DNA of 64,000 nt from Valencia hispanica (GCA_963556495.2 OY747712.1:29537735-29601734), one strand, 5' to 3'; positions 19,594 to 32,810 are shown, numbered from the stretch's first letter. Made by a program: numbers and translations. The notes: generated from the sequence alone by a model not told the origin.

Positions 19594-22500
19594 GGTTTGA
19601 ATGTTTATTCCATGTTAAATGACTGTAAACAGTTAAGAGATGAGAAGCTGAATGGGAGAGAAAAAAGTGAAATTTTACTGCATACTAAAGAGGGTGTGGG
19701 ATGAGAATGAAGCAGATGGGTATATGGTGATGGCCCCTGGGTTACCTCCCCACCAAAGATTAAAGTGATTTTCTTGTTTGGGTTGCTAATTGAAAGTAGG
19801 TGGCCCCATGGGAAGCTTAAAATCTTCACTGATCTGAACTCCAATCTGCTGCTGTTGTTTTTTTCCCCCCGTTCTAATACGCAAGAGAGAAAGTGGAGTC
19901 TCTAACCCCATTATCTCCACCCATCGTGGCTTTTATTGATCTCATTATGAATCCAAATCAAATGATGACAACCACTTGTGTTTGTATATGTCTGGGCATT
20001 TTTGCTACTTAGGCCATATGTATTCATGCTTAAAATAATTGATTTATCAGACCTATATTCACACATAGTACTCTAGTAAACAGCTAATGACAAAATTGGT
20101 AGACCAGTCAAGTTACAAGTTGTCGGAAAAAAATATTCTTAAGAGCTCTGATATGTTAGGGGCAGTTAAGCATAGAAGGTAAAAGTTAGCAAGTTTGCTG
20201 TAGTCTGTATAAAAGTGTAGAAATGTTGGGTTGCTAACATGGGTTGGAAACTTTCTGACATTTTTTAAAGTGGAAAAACGTCCATGGTAATTTATGGGAA
20301 TTAACAGGAGTTTATAGAAATGAGTGAGTAAAAAATGGCCACTGATAACTGCAGTGGTAACAAGGCTACACCCTTCATGCACTGTACAGTCCAATTTTAC
20401 ATGGACGGAGGATTTCTAGAACCCTGGACTATTAAAGGTGCATTTTTGAGTGCATAGCACAACACTTTAAGCCACACGTGAAAGTAATGTAAGTTCTGAT
20501 GATAATACTGGTTAAACAAATCTGATCTACTGTAATATTGTTTAATTGCAAATGCCACATGGATGCCTGCCTATGACAAAACAATGTTATTCATGTTTGG
20601 ACTTTATATTGTTTTTTAAAGATCCCAAATTCCCTGTTAATATCCATACATTTCTTTAACCCAATTTAGAATATCTCCAAAATTAAATTCATTTTAATTT
20701 GCATTGGAAAGTTTCTGGAATGTTTTAGGAAATGCTATGTAAAATTTATTTCCAAATTACAATAAAGTAACCATATTTGGTCATCTAGATGCTGTTAACA
20801 TATCACTGAACAGACTGAACATCTCAGACATGACATAAAACCCACCAATATTTTTCAAGCATATTAGTTTCCTCATTTCATTTCCCCTTCCTTCTTAACC
20901 TATGTGCCTACTTCTCTTTAAACTTAACGTTTTTCCTTATCCCTCTACCAAAATTTTGTTCCTTACAGTTTTTTCACTAGTCTATCCATTCGACTCTGGC
21001 CTTCCTCTTTCCCATCACGGTGCTGCATAGATTGGTCTTCAAACAGCAGCAGCAAAAGTCATTCTCCTCCGCTCGCAGAGTCATTGCTTATTTCTGTTTG
21101 CCCTTAAACCAATTAGGCTTAGATAAACCCGCTCATTTAACGGCCCAGAACAGGGTGGTGGAGAGAGGGGGAGGAGGAAGAAATTGAGGGAAGGGGGGAT
21201 TAAAGACAGCAGCTTGAAGATTGGCAGGGAAAGAGGGAGATGAAAAGATGACAGAGACAGAAGAGGAGAGGAGAGGAGAGGTCGGAGGAATACAGTGCGC
21301 ATGTTTCACAAATGAGAAGGCTGATTCAGAAAAAAGGCAAAGGGAGTAAAAAAAAAAAGTGCAAATTGTTGACAGTAGATGCCCAAGTCAGGCTACTCCA
21401 TGATGTAAAACATTGTCTGTATTAGAAGAGCTGGATTTGAATATGTTAGCAATGCTTTGTAAACAGTCCCACAGGATGATGTGTACATGTATTACAGAGC
21501 TGTAATGCTTTATCCTTAGAGGATGCAATGAAGAACACAACAGCTTCCTGAATAAATATTATGATAGTCTACAGTAGATTGATCAGGTGTCTTATTATCA
21601 AAAGGAGATTATTTTTATCTCATCTGTTGTTTTGAACTTACTTTGAAAAATAATGATATATTTATGGCTTTTCTATTAATTTCAGAGCTATAAATATCAT
21701 TGGAATTTGTCATTAACAAATTTGCTTATCCAGATGTGGGTATTGAGATAAAGTAACATGGCAAAATTAGGAGGTAAAAAATGGAAATGGAATTAGTTTT
21801 CTTTGGACTTTGGTCAAAACTTCAGTTTTTTTATTCAGAAAAATATTGCAGTTTTTTGTTTCCACAAAGGCAAGAGTTTGGTGAATCCTGTGTTTGTGGG
21901 TGTGGTTTAGGCTTTTATGTACACATATATCTACCTTTATTTGGACCCGATATTCATAATACAGTACATACCTTTCTCCTCACCTAACAAGTTACTGTAA
22001 TACCTTCCTATTCGTTTAAAAGTCAACTACATTAACTAGAATCAGAGCCGTTTACGGATTCTAAAGGAAAATATAAGAGTCTTATTATAGTTGCTCATTT
22101 AAAATAGAAATTGTTTCATACAATTTAAGCTGTTCCTGGAAATAATTTGTATAAATGAGAGTTATAATAATAGATAGACACAGGTAAGAATGATTTTCTT
22201 TGCCGATCCATAGATCGTTGGAACCAGTCGTTTACTAAAGAGGCTCCTGTGAATCGTTCACTGCAGAAGGCGTAGAGGATCGTCCAGTGTTGTCCTTAGC
22301 TAAGACAGCATCCTCCTCTCTGAAGGCCCATGTGCTATCTATGAAAACTGACAGATTATACTGGTTTCTTTTTGTTTTTGCTTTGTTTGGGGGGTTTGAC
22401 CCTGGTTTTGTTACTGCGTGGGAGCCAGCTGCAGGCAGGGAGTGATTAGGTGTGGGTTTGCAGGTACAGGAGAGACGAGTAGAGTAATAAAGCTGCAGCT

Positions 22501-23380
22501 TATTGCATTCTGTCACTTCTAACTTTGCTCTTTGAATGTGTTAGAAATGAGTGTATCCAAAAGAACATCGCACATGTTTTCTAATTTTATGCGAGTTACA
22601 ATTTTGTCGGATAGCATGCTTTAACAGCATCAAGATGTGATTAAGAGGAATATCAGTCTCATACTGCTTTAAAAGTGGCATCATTTAAACAGTGTGGTCT
22701 TAATTGACTGCTTTTCTGTAAATCTTGAAAATATCCAAATGACAGCAACTTTTTGGGATAATTTTACTATATTAAAATAAAGTTTATAAAAGCAAAGAGA
22801 ATGGGAGCGCATTAAAGAAAAGTAAATAAGTTTATCAAGGCTGGGACTCAAATACTGAACAAAGACATAATTAATATGCTAATTTGCTAATTATGTCATG
22901 AACTGCTTATTTTATTTAATTTGTTTTCATTTCACAAATAATTGGACAAGAAGGAGTTTACACTGTATAAGGACTGAATAAATGCAGTTTTAACTCATGT
23001 GAGCTGAAGATAGAACTAGTTTATGTTAACAATGAACTTGTTAACTAGTTATTCCAGAACAATTCATCATCAATGAGGATTGCTAATGACAGATTTTCGG
23101 TGTGATTAAAGTTATCAGTGGAAGGTGGCATCATAGATCACACAGCAGGATCAGTTATGTAAAAGAGGATTCATTATATTACTTGTCTTTTTTTCTAGTA
23201 CATCACTGGAATCTTAACTTTAAAGAAGAGGTAAATGATAATATCTGCATGCATGGGATTTACTATATGCTATTTTTTGTAGTAACATTTTATTTTTTGC
23301 TTTCCATTTACTATCTGGCTATTGGCTATCTGTTAAATCATGTTCCTAAAATACCTGACTGGATGAAAATGTAGTGCTCT
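19594..23380. other. 3.8 kb unassigned, possibly intronic
   Basis: No exon with good splice sites or known domain. Contains a purine-rich GGAGA-type stretch (21260-21280), an A-run near 21350 and an isolated copy of the ACTTGTTAACTAGT palindrome at 23036-23049. Confidence 0.45.
23015..23049. repeat. Isolated copy of the array palindrome
   Basis: ACTAGT (23015-23020), GTTAAC (23024-23029) and ACTTGTTAACTAGT (23036-23049, 13 of 14 matches to the consensus palindrome) lie together 17 kb from the array at 4788-6314. No terminal repeat accompanies them. Confidence 0.6.
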
Positions 23381-23385
23381 TAATA

Positions 23386-24460
23386 CAGTGGCTTGCAAAA
23401 GTATTCGGCCCCCTTGAACTTTTCCACATTTTGTCACATTACAGCCACAAATATGAATCAATTCGATTGGAATTCCAGGTGAAAGACCAATACAAAGTGG
23501 TGTATACGTGAGAAGTGGAACGAAAATCATACATGATTCCAAACATTTTTTACAAATAAATAACTGAAAAGTGGGGTGTGCGTAATTATTTAGCCCCCTT
23601 TGGTCTGAGTGCAGTCAGTTGCCCATAGACATTGCCTGATGAGTGCTAATAACTAAATAGAGTGCACCTGTGTGTAATCTAATGTCAGTACAAATACAGC
23701 TGCCCTGTGACGGCCTCAGAGGTTGTCTAAGAGAATGTTGGGAGCAACAACACCATGAAGTCCAAAGAACACACCAGACAGGTCAGGGATAAAGTTATTG
23801 AGAAATTTAAGGCAGGCTTAGGCTACAAAAAGATTTCCCAAGCCTTGAACATCCCACGGAGCATTGTTCAAGCGATCATTCAGAAATGGAAGGAGTATGG
23901 CACAACTGTAAACCTACCAAGACAAGGCCGTCCACCTAAACTCACAGGCCAAACAAGGAGAGCGCTGATCAGAAATGCAGCCAAGAGGCCCATGGTGACT
24001 CTGGACGAGCTGCAGAGATCTACAGCTCAGGTGGGGGAATCTGTCCATAGGACAACTATTAGTGGTGCACTGCACAAAGTTGGCCTTTATGGAAGAGTGG
24101 CAAGAAGAAAGCCATTGTTAAAAGAAAACCATAAGATGTCCCGTTTGCAGTTTGCCACAAGCCATGTGGGGGACACAGCAAACATGTGGAAGAAGGTGCT
24201 CTGGTCAGATGAGTTAAAAAAGGAACTTTTTGTGGCGGAAAACTAACACTGCACATCACTCTGAACACACCATCCCCACTGTCAAATATGGTGGTGGCAG
24301 CATCATGCTCTGGGGGTGGTTCTCTTCAGCAGGGACAGGGAAGCTGGTCAGAGTTGATGGGAAGATGGATGGAGCCAAATACAGGGCAATCTTGGAAGAA
24401 AACCTCTTGGAGTCTGCAAAAGACTTGAGACTGGGGCGGAGGTTCTTTTGCAAGCCACTG
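23386..24460 (+). mobile_element. Tc1-like transposon with both inverted repeats, internally deleted
   Basis: Left end CAGTGGCTTGCAAAAGTATT and right end (reverse complement) CAGTGGCTTGCAAAAGAACC share 16 identical terminal bases. TA flanks both ends (23384-23385 and 24461-24462), the Tc1/mariner target. The 5' leader (23386-23754) is typical of the family. The transposase is frameshifted and its 3' third, with the second catalytic aspartate, the glutamate and the 3' UTR, is deleted up to the right terminal repeat. Confidence 0.92.
23755..24450 (+). pseudogene. Tc1-like transposase, frameshifted and C-terminally deleted
   Basis: The first frame (23755-24246, 163 aa) has the paired-type DNA-binding region (residues about 5-110, with KISQALNIPRSIVQAIIQKW), the GRPPK AT-hook-like linker (58-62), a second helix-turn-helix (ESVHRTTISGALHKVGLYG) and the first catalytic aspartate in LWSDE (D152). 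A deletion of about 20 bp after KELF shifts the frame. Translation resumes as WRKTNTAHHSEHT, KYGGGSIMLWGWFSSAGTGK and DGAKYRAILEENLLESAKDL up to LGRRF, and then the terminal repeat follows. D2 and E of the DD34E triad are absent, so no activity is expected. DNA binding by an N-terminal product is conceivable. Confidence 0.9.
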
Positions 24461-24462
24461 TA

Positions 24463-26720
24463 TTTTTAATTTCTTCTCACCTTTAAAAAAGAACCATGTT
24501 GCTGCAGAAAATCATGCTGGACTGCAAGTAAAATTTGGGAATAATGTGTTATTTGGGGTTTTCAAAGTTTTATTTTCTTGTGTGTACTTGTTTTATCAGG
24601 CTTCTGTGATCCCCAGTTATTTCTCCCACTTTTTAATTTCACTGTGCCAGCTGAGGTTGCATAAATGTAGCAGCCTTGTGAGGCTGGTGTAGTCAGAAGC
24701 TCTGCTTCTCAATGTGTAACTTGTGTGAGTTCGCCAGCTGCACTGAGGAGAAAGCCTGTAAAAAAAAAAAAAAAAAGAGTACTATTGAGTCTCCCGGGAA
24801 TGTGAAAGCAAAACTGTTCCTTTATGGTGCTCTGTCATTTCCAAACTGATTTAAGAAAGAAGAATGAAAAATTAAGCTGGAACCTAGTCCTCTGGCTGGA
24901 CGCAGTACGGAGCTGAAAAGACATGAAGAATTACCTGTTAAGTGCTCACATGAGCGTATTTTAGCCAAAGGCACTACTGCTAACCTGGGACCACCTGAAG
25001 TAAAATTCAATTCTTCTCTCAGTTTGTGCTACAGTGGGTGTTCATGTGTCGTCAGTGTGGTGCTACAACTATTACAGCTGAGTTGGCCAGTAGACATGCC
25101 CTCCTCTCATAATAGGGCATCTATTTTGCCCACAGTGGAGCGACTACTTGGTGTTAAGGTGCACTTAGAAAGCGCAGCCAGTCAGCTATGATGACCCTAG
25201 TACAAACACTTGCCTGCAGTTGGTATGCCTGCAGTGCTGTAAATATGTTGCACGGTCATGCATGGATGCAGTGATCTGTCTGTAGTTTTTTTTTTAAATA
25301 CATGAATACTACAAACTCTCTCGCATCTTTTTGATCTCTGTTTTCTCACCCGTTTTGTTTGCCTCTTCCTCTTTCACTTACATGCACACATATGGAAACA
25401 CACCCCCACATATGGAAACACCCCCCCCACATATCACATATAAACACATAGTGATTCCCCCTCGGAGCTCACCTTACCCTAGAGACATCTGAGCCTTGGG
25501 AGGGCCAGATGGTGGATACAGGCTGGGAGCTTTTGCGTGTGCACTTTTTTGTAGCCCCCTAGCGTGGAAGTGAGCAGTATCATGGGAAAAACAGAAGAAC
25601 GGAGCTCTAGGAGTGCTGTATTGAACGTGTGTTTATGCTTTTCTGTTCACTTTTGAGTCCAGACCATTTCTTCATGAGCTGATATCTTGTATTGTTTACC
25701 ACATCCGGAGCCTGCGTCTTCCAGACATTCCTCTGTCCAGAGATTTGCCACAGAGATGCTATCAATGGTGTTAGGTTCCACCTGCCCCACTTCATGCCCC
25801 ACGCTTATCAGAGCAGGTGGCAGACTGCGGGATGAGTACTGAGGCCTTATCTGTTCAATCATCGGGGGATAAGCAGACCCACTGCATCAGCAACATGCAT
25901 AACATATTAGAGCGCAGGAGTGGAAGCGGCGGCGCTTGTGACACAGTTCAAACTCAAACTGTGTGAGTCATCTGTTTGCTGCAAAAGCCAGTTCCATCAA
26001 TTTTCTTATGAGAACAACACAAACACGTTTGCGCACATCAGCACACACACAAATACACACAAAACAAGAAGGCTTGATACGCACAGGAGCAGAAACTAAG
26101 GGATAACCCTCCAAGCTGCACATTCTGGAAAATAGAAACGCTATTCGCTGATTGGCCGCAGTGACCCGGCTAACCTCACTACCCAAGGATGGTGGTGTGA
26201 AAAATGTGCTTTTTCTCTTTCTTTTTTCTTCTGAGCTGTACTTCCTCTCCATTATCACCTTTCCTGTTGATTGGGTGACAGTCGTTCAATCAGCCGGAAA
26301 GGGAAGCAGCTACGATATTTGTTGAATTGAGAGGTGAGAAAAGAAACGATTGATTATTGAGTGTTTTTTCCCACTGTTCCCAAAGTCTAGTTTTAGATGA
26401 TTCTATACTTACAATCCCATTTCAACCTTTTCTTCCCCCCATACACTCCAACCCTTCAATCACCAGTTCAGACCAGTCTGGGTTTTTAGGACCCTTTTGT
26501 TTGTTCTTTATATATGTTCCTGCTTGCTTAGTATTTTTCTATGACTGTTTGTGAAATTAAAGAAAAAGGATGCAAAGTTTTCAAAAAATGTTTTACCAGT
26601 ACAAGACCCAAAAAAGCACAGTAAACTAAATGCACCACTGTGGTAACCAAATCCAATTTCTACATACTCAAAGCTGCTTGACACATATCTCAAAAGCTGT
26701 AATTGCAAGAAGGAGCTTTA
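24463..26720. other. 2.2 kb unassigned DNA
   Basis: Includes a poly-A run (24758-24775) and a short tandem duplication with CACATATGGAAACAC (25386-25430). No exon or transposon family recognised. Confidence 0.5.
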
Positions 26721-26721
26721 T

Positions 26722-26725
26722 ACAT

Positions 26726-26757
<32 letters not shown>

Positions 26758-26785
26758 GTATATATATATATAAGTACACACATAC
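26722..26785. repeat. (CA)n(TA)n microsatellite
   Basis: ACACACACACACACACACAC followed by TATATATATG and TATATATATATA. This is the insertion site of the hAT element that follows; CA repeats resume on its far side at 28373. Confidence 0.9.
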
Positions 26786-28380
26786 ATAGGGCTGGGCGAT
26801 ATAGAAAAAGAGCATATCAATAAAGGGAATAGTCATATTGATCGATATCGATAATTATCGATAAATATCACAAAACGTAAAAAATATATTTTAAGTGCCT
26901 CCCCGGTCATTTTGTTATTCTTCAATGATTTAATTTGAACTAAGAATTAAATTAGTTCATTTTTCGAACACCTCTTTTTATCATGAATAAGTTTGTAAGA
27001 CACAGGAACAAATAAAGAGACCTGAGTAACATCAGTAAATACAAAGAAAAGTCATATTATTAACCATTATATTATATATTTTTTAATTGTTAGTAATTGA
27101 AATTAAAGGCTTATCTTAATGCATTTTAATCTTTGAAACATTTTATGACACGTTATAATATTAATGGCTGAAACCTTTGGTTGTGCCCAAAAAAGATCGA
27201 AGATTGAGAGCGATCGGCACACGAGCGCGTGCTGCGAGAGCGAGCAGAAAGGAAGAGCAGTTCCGTTTTTGGCCACATGGGGTCAGTTGTGAGTTTAAAT
27301 TTCAGAAAATTGCAAATAGCCCCTTTAAGCACATTCATAGACATGCTAAACCTGTGGGGGGCAGTCGTTCCCCCAAATCCAATCCACTCAGAGTAACTTT
27401 CTATGTTCTAACCTCTACATGAGCTTGTAAAAGCTAGCAAGCAAAAAGCCCTTGGACAATCGATGATGCCACATCTCTGAGGGCATAAATGCTGTTTCTG
27501 AGTGTAAACATAGATAGCACAAGTGATGTCGGAGCATTTTTGTCCCGGAAAGTGACGTTGAGGAGCTGAAAACTCCGGTTATTTCCGTCCACACGCAAAC
27601 ACTTAAGACAAAGAAAACGCAAATCTACGCTTTGGCCGGAGTTTTTAGAAATAATTGTTTTCTGTGATAAAAGCTGGGTTTTCGTGTAAATGAGAGGCCA
27701 AACCGCAGAGAATTATCTGCGTTTTTCCTTTGTGTAAACGGTGCCTTATTCTAATTATTTTCAGCCGGCTGGCCTATCCAACCCTGTTGTGTTTTTTAAC
27801 GCGTTTTTTGCTTCTGAGGACCGGGGGCAGAACCGAGGGGGACATTTTAAAAGCCACAGGTGTTGTTAGCAGCGCGACCTGGGTAAGTTTCCTGTGTCTC
27901 TCTGTAACGGATTAGCAGCGGGCCGGGAGAGGGGAGTCCTGCTAAGACAACTGATCGTAGTATTTTATTTGGTTTATTATTGCTACGTTTAGTGTTTTAG
28001 TGCGTCGAGGATCGGTTCAAAATGGGATGCAACCTTTATCTGAGTCACTGAAACATTTATCCGGAACAACTTCCTCCGCTGCTCCCTTGCTGTGAGATCT
28101 GACCGACGTGAAGTTACTGCGATGGTTCGGTTGGGGACTATCAAAAAATTATGTTTCAGCTTAAATCATTTCATCTTTTTTGTGGTTTGAAAGGAGAGAG
28201 TGGTGGCTGACAGAGCTGCCTATCAGTGGTAATGATTTCTTTGGAGTAAGTAATAATTGTTGTAATAAGCTACCTCATAGACTATCGAACTTTTTTATCG
28301 ACCCCTTTTTTTTCTATCAGCCACACGTCTATCGATTGATATATATTGCTATCGAATTATCGCCCAGCCCTACACATACA
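26779..28380. mobile_element. 1586-bp hAT element with perfect 8-bp target duplication
   Basis: The element spans 26787-28372: it starts TAGGGCTGGGCGATATAG and ends AATTATCGCCCAGCCCTA. CACATACA is duplicated at 26779-26786 and 28373-28380. Subterminal ATCGATATCGATAATTATCG-like motifs occur at both ends. The interior shows no transposase and includes a GC-richer part (27500-27760, CTCCGGTTATTTCCGTCCAC and GTGTAAACGGTGCC) that resembles a second, older DNA transposon fragment. Confidence 0.9.
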
Positions 28381-30175
28381 CACACACACACACGATTATA
28401 AAAACGCCCAAGGCACTTTAGTTGCAAGTTCACCTCACCCCCCACCCTCCCCCAAACCTGCACACAGCTGGCCCCTTTTCCTATTTATCTGTGTTTCATT
28501 TTTTTCTTTCCTTCCTCCCTAGGAAGGAAAGAAAAAGGAGTGGTGAGGACCGGCTGACCCCTTACATTTTTATGTGTAAAAACAGATGAATGGTTTAAAC
28601 CATTGCTGGGAACACTACAAGGAAGAAAAGTGAAACATGAGCCTTTTTCTGGGGAAAAAAAGATGTAATAAGCACAGTATTGGCAGACACAGGAAGAGGG
28701 GTAGAGAGAGTGTTGAGGTTGTGGCATTGTAGAATATAAATAGATTATTTTAGGATTGTAACATGATATGTATTTTTGAGTTTGACATACAGTGATTTAA
28801 TGTAACTTTTAGGACTAAGGCTGCAAGGGCACAATTATAGGTTGGCCAGTCAGACTGATGAAAATATACGAAAGGAAGGTGTACAAATGCAGTGTATTTT
28901 TCTTCCAAAAGTCTTATCAAACTCATGCAATTATCAGTTTTTTTCACAGTGCATATTTGATAACATTTTACCACATTTTTTGAAATATTTCCTTGTTTTT
29001 CAAATATACATGTGCAACAAGATTCCTTCTGTACAGAAAGAAACTTGTGGTACAGTTAGCAATGTAAAGTGAATTCACAGCTCACAGGATGCTGCGTCTC
29101 AGTGCTCAGAGGAATTAACGGTAGCACGTTAATAGGGCTGAAATTATAGGCGGTGGTGGAAGCTGTTCCACTTCTGATTAAATGAAAGCCGGCTCCTCCA
29201 CAGGCTGTTTCTCACAGGGACTAAAAACACGCACGCACACATGCAAGCAAATGTGAATGTGTACAACCTCTATACGCGCAGCCATATATACAGAGCTCTG
29301 ATGTGCAGAAAGGAAATGAGTAGAGATGGGAAGCTAAAGGCCTGGGCCTGGAGCCTGCCCCATTATTGATGAGTAAGTACTAGTCCTTCATCCAGGTTCG
29401 GGACATGTGGGCATATTTCACCACTCTGCTGCCCTTCTCCTCTCCATAAATGTAATCACTTATTAAACACTGGTCTCTTAGCAAGAGCATAGCAGAGAAA
29501 TTGTGTATGAATACTTGTGTCTCTATGTGTGGGTTGCCCGAGTCAGTGTGTGAGAGAAAAAGTGCGGTGGGGAAAAATGAAGTGCCTGCGCAGTGCTGCA
29601 AAATGGAATGCCAGCTTCCAAGAGAGACACTGATGGGCCAATAAGTAGCAGTAGTGGGAGGACAGTTCTAACCCTGTGTAACACTGAATTCCTCTGCCAG
29701 GCAAATTTTCACCTACCCTGCGCTGTCCGCTTCTGTAACTGGATAAGAAGAGCATTTGTGAAGGTAATTAACTATTGATTTGAAGCACAGAGGGTAATGG
29801 GAAATAAGTGGACACTATCTCAATCCACTGGGGTGGCTGCAGTTGATCTTTAAAAACTTATGCATTAAGGAGGCTTTCCTTCTAAAACGTCAACCTAATC
29901 AGATTACTTTATTCTGGTTTACCATCGAAATATTGGGTTCATGTTTTATAATATAGCAGACAAAATATTACTTTCATCTCAATCCATGCTAAACCAACCT
30001 TTTTTATACTTGTGGCAGCTGACTGGTGGTGTGATCTACAAGTTTGGAAGGGCAGCACAGTGCTACTCTATGCTCGAGATCAAATTGAACTTCGATTACA
30101 CTTTGATGTTTTAAAAATTGAATACAATTTGGGCAGACACCGAAAAAAAGCCAAAGCTTATTTTATCATTTATAG
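28381..30175. other. 1.8 kb unassigned DNA with a perfect hairpin
   Basis: (CA)n at 28373-28392. A perfect 16-bp inverted repeat with a 4-nt loop lies at 28501-28536. The rest shows no recognised gene or repeat. Confidence 0.5.
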
Positions 30176-30360
30176 AGTAGGTCCATCTCAGTAAATTATA
30201 ATGTAACTGAAAATTAAATTTAGCTCAAAATTCACATTTAATTCAAAATTGAAATTTATGAAAAACAAAATATTCTGTGTAAGTGTAAGCCATAAATATC
30301 AAACCTACCTGAAATGAATGATTGTGACTGTGTCTAATAAATGAGCTCCACATTTTGAAC
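30176..30360 (+). mobile_element. Tc1/mariner-type terminal fragment
   Basis: GTAGGTCCATCTCAGTAAAT opens the segment, then AAATGAATGATTGTGACTGT and CTAATAAATGAGCTCCACAT. This layout matches the ends of a fish Tc1/mariner-like family as I recognise it. Degenerate. Confidence 0.35.
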
Positions 30361-30446
30361 AGAATAGCTGCAACAAATTCACTTTTTTATGATTTACATT
30401 TTTTTAGATCCACCTTTAGAGATGCCGCTGAGGCCTCTCCTGTGTC

Positions 30447-30680
30447 CCAAGTTAATTCATTTTAATTCAGTTTGTTTATATAGCAGCAATCAATTACAGA
30501 TGTCATCTCAATACACTGTTTACAAACGCAAACAGATTCAATTAAATAGTCTAATTCAGTCCAAATTTTAAAACCCAGTAAAGTCCAGTGTAGTCCAGCT
30601 ATAGTCAGTTTCAGACCTAGGTGCAGTGCAGTTACTAAGGTTTTTTTTTGTCTAACAGCAGCTTAAGGACTAAGAGTAGG
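30447..30680 (-). mobile_element. Dispersed fish retro-repeat, partial copy
   Basis: TTTTAATTCAGTTTGTTTAT and ACAGATGTCATCTCAATACA correspond to the 3' end of the repeat at 7005-7800, same orientation. Diverges after about 100 bp into AGTCCAG-type degenerate repeats. Confidence 0.5.
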
Positions 30681-32159
30681 ATTCATTTTTAGAAGAAAAA
30701 GTATAGGCGGTGAGGGGGACAGAGAGAGATAAGGATAAGCCATCATGACTTCAATCTTATAAGTGCTAATTAGGAGGTTCTGGTGGGTAACCCTTAAGCA
30801 CATCCAGCCCTGCAATGAGTGTATCCATTTGAGAGTACATGTCCTTGGATTTCTGTAAGGGAAGGGACTTTTCTATATATAAAAAGAAAAAAAAACTGAC
30901 AAACGATGTAAAGAAACTTGTTTTGTGCTGTAAATCAATGATATGTGTTTTTCCTATTAGGGAGAGCTGCTATATTTTCTTTTATCTTCTTTTGACTATT
31001 TAGCGCACCGTTGTCATTTAACCAAACCTCTTCTGCATTTAAGCTTATGGAACATTGCAAAATTCATAGCCCTTCCTAATTCTTGTCCTCCTCCTCATCT
31101 GTTGTTTCTCCCAAGGCTGAGCATTTAAAGAGGCTCACCTCTGATCCCAGCTTCATACGCTGTTTGAGACCCGCTGTGGAGATTGACACATGACGTTTGG
31201 CGAGGAGTCAGACCGTTTTCCATAAGCTAGGAAAAATGAACTGTTTCTGCACACTGTCCACATATATGACACGCAGTCAGGTAGTTTTAAATAAGGTAAA
31301 GTTAAATGAACAGATGTGCTCGTTTTTCTGTTGCGGCCATGTAGCTACGTACTGATGACATGTCAAAATGATAAACGCTCCCACTAAGCCAAGCTGAATG
31401 TAATTGTACAGCCGTTTTCCAGATGTTTTACATCTGTGTCACAGCGGTTTTAGAGAAAGTTGAGTTAATATCAAGAGTTATATCTGTGATACAAAGAGCA
31501 GGATACGAGTAGGTTAACCTAAATCTCCAATTACACAATGTGACTGTACAGCACGGGTTTAGATCTTTGCTACAGGCATTGATAATTGTCCATGATATGT
31601 ACATGCTTAATTGACAAGACGTGTGATATAACTGCATATTCACCAAATTATTGTACATGGTTTAAAAGCTTCTAATTTTGTACAGTGTTACTCTAAACTG
31701 CAGACTAGAGCTGTGAAATTTGACTTTGAACATGAAAGATCTGGGGAAAGCTTAAAACAGCAGCCACCTCAAATCTTTAAAATAGTTGTATCACATCTTG
31801 TTGGCCAACAACATAACCCTCCAAGTCATGATGCCTTTTATAAATGTTGTCCGTCACGCTTTGTTGATCTATTTAATCAGAAATACTGCCCAACCTGGGT
31901 AAGACATGGCAAGCGTGTCATTTTATGGCTATGTAATTGACTGGGCTCATGATTGCTTTCTAACTCTATGAATAATGTGTGTTGATTATTGCCATACTGC
32001 TCAAATCCCTTTTTGTCACTGTAGATTCGTTTGCAAGCACATTATAAACAAAACTGAACGGGTGTGTATTAGAGAGGTCTTGGAGATGTATGATACTTGT
32101 CTGAATTATAAGTGTACATCAAAAGAGTGCAGCCTGCTGTCTTTCAGTCTTTAAGTTTT
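30681..32159. other. 1.5 kb unassigned DNA
   Basis: No recognised coding or repeat structure. Confidence 0.5.
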
Positions 32160-32810
32160 GAGGCTTAACTGAACTGTATTCCTCCTCACTGCATTTTGTG
32201 ACATTACAACCACAAGGCTGTGTTTATTTCATTGGGATTTTATGTGACAGACAAATACAAAGTAGCACATTTTCATGAGAGAAAAGGAAAACAATAGGTG
32301 GTTTCAAAATGTTTTTTTTTTTTTTTTTACAAATCAAAATCCAATGCCCTTAAATAAAATGCTGTGCATACAAGCATTGGGTGTTCTTGCCAGAATGCTG
32401 CCCTGGGTGAGGAGTTCCTTTCTTGCCCCCCAAAATATACACTCCCCCAAAGTGTTCATTTGCTTGAATAGCCCAGTAAAAATAAACATAAATTGAAATT
32501 AGTAATTATAATAAGATATTAAAATTGATGTTCACAGATGGTATCCATCCAGTCTGAGTAAGCTTGAGCTAAAACTAAAACTAGTAGAGACATATCTCAA
32601 AGTAGTTCTTATAACCAAAACGGATTCAGGAGGGCACACCTTTTCAAAATGGCAACAAAAAAAAGGAATTGAAATATATGTATCCCTTTTTCACTGCTTT
32701 GTGTTGGTCTATTATACAAATTCCCAAACAAAAATGATCAGAAATTTGTGGGTGTAATGTGATAAAATGTGAAAAAGTTCAAAATGCCTTTAGCAAACAG
32801 GCTATAAACA
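32160..32810 (+). mobile_element. Tc1-like relic retaining both non-coding ends
   Basis: 5' side: TTTTGTGACATTACAACCAC, TTGGGATTTTATGTGACAGA and CAAATACAAAGTAGCAC. 3' side: CTTTGTGTTGGTCTATTATA, GATAAAATGTGAAAAAGTTC. Small transposase remnants (AGCTTGAGCTAAAACTAAAA, GTAGAGACATATCTCAAAGT) remain between them. Most of the gene is lost. A T-run lies at 32311-32328. Confidence 0.65.
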
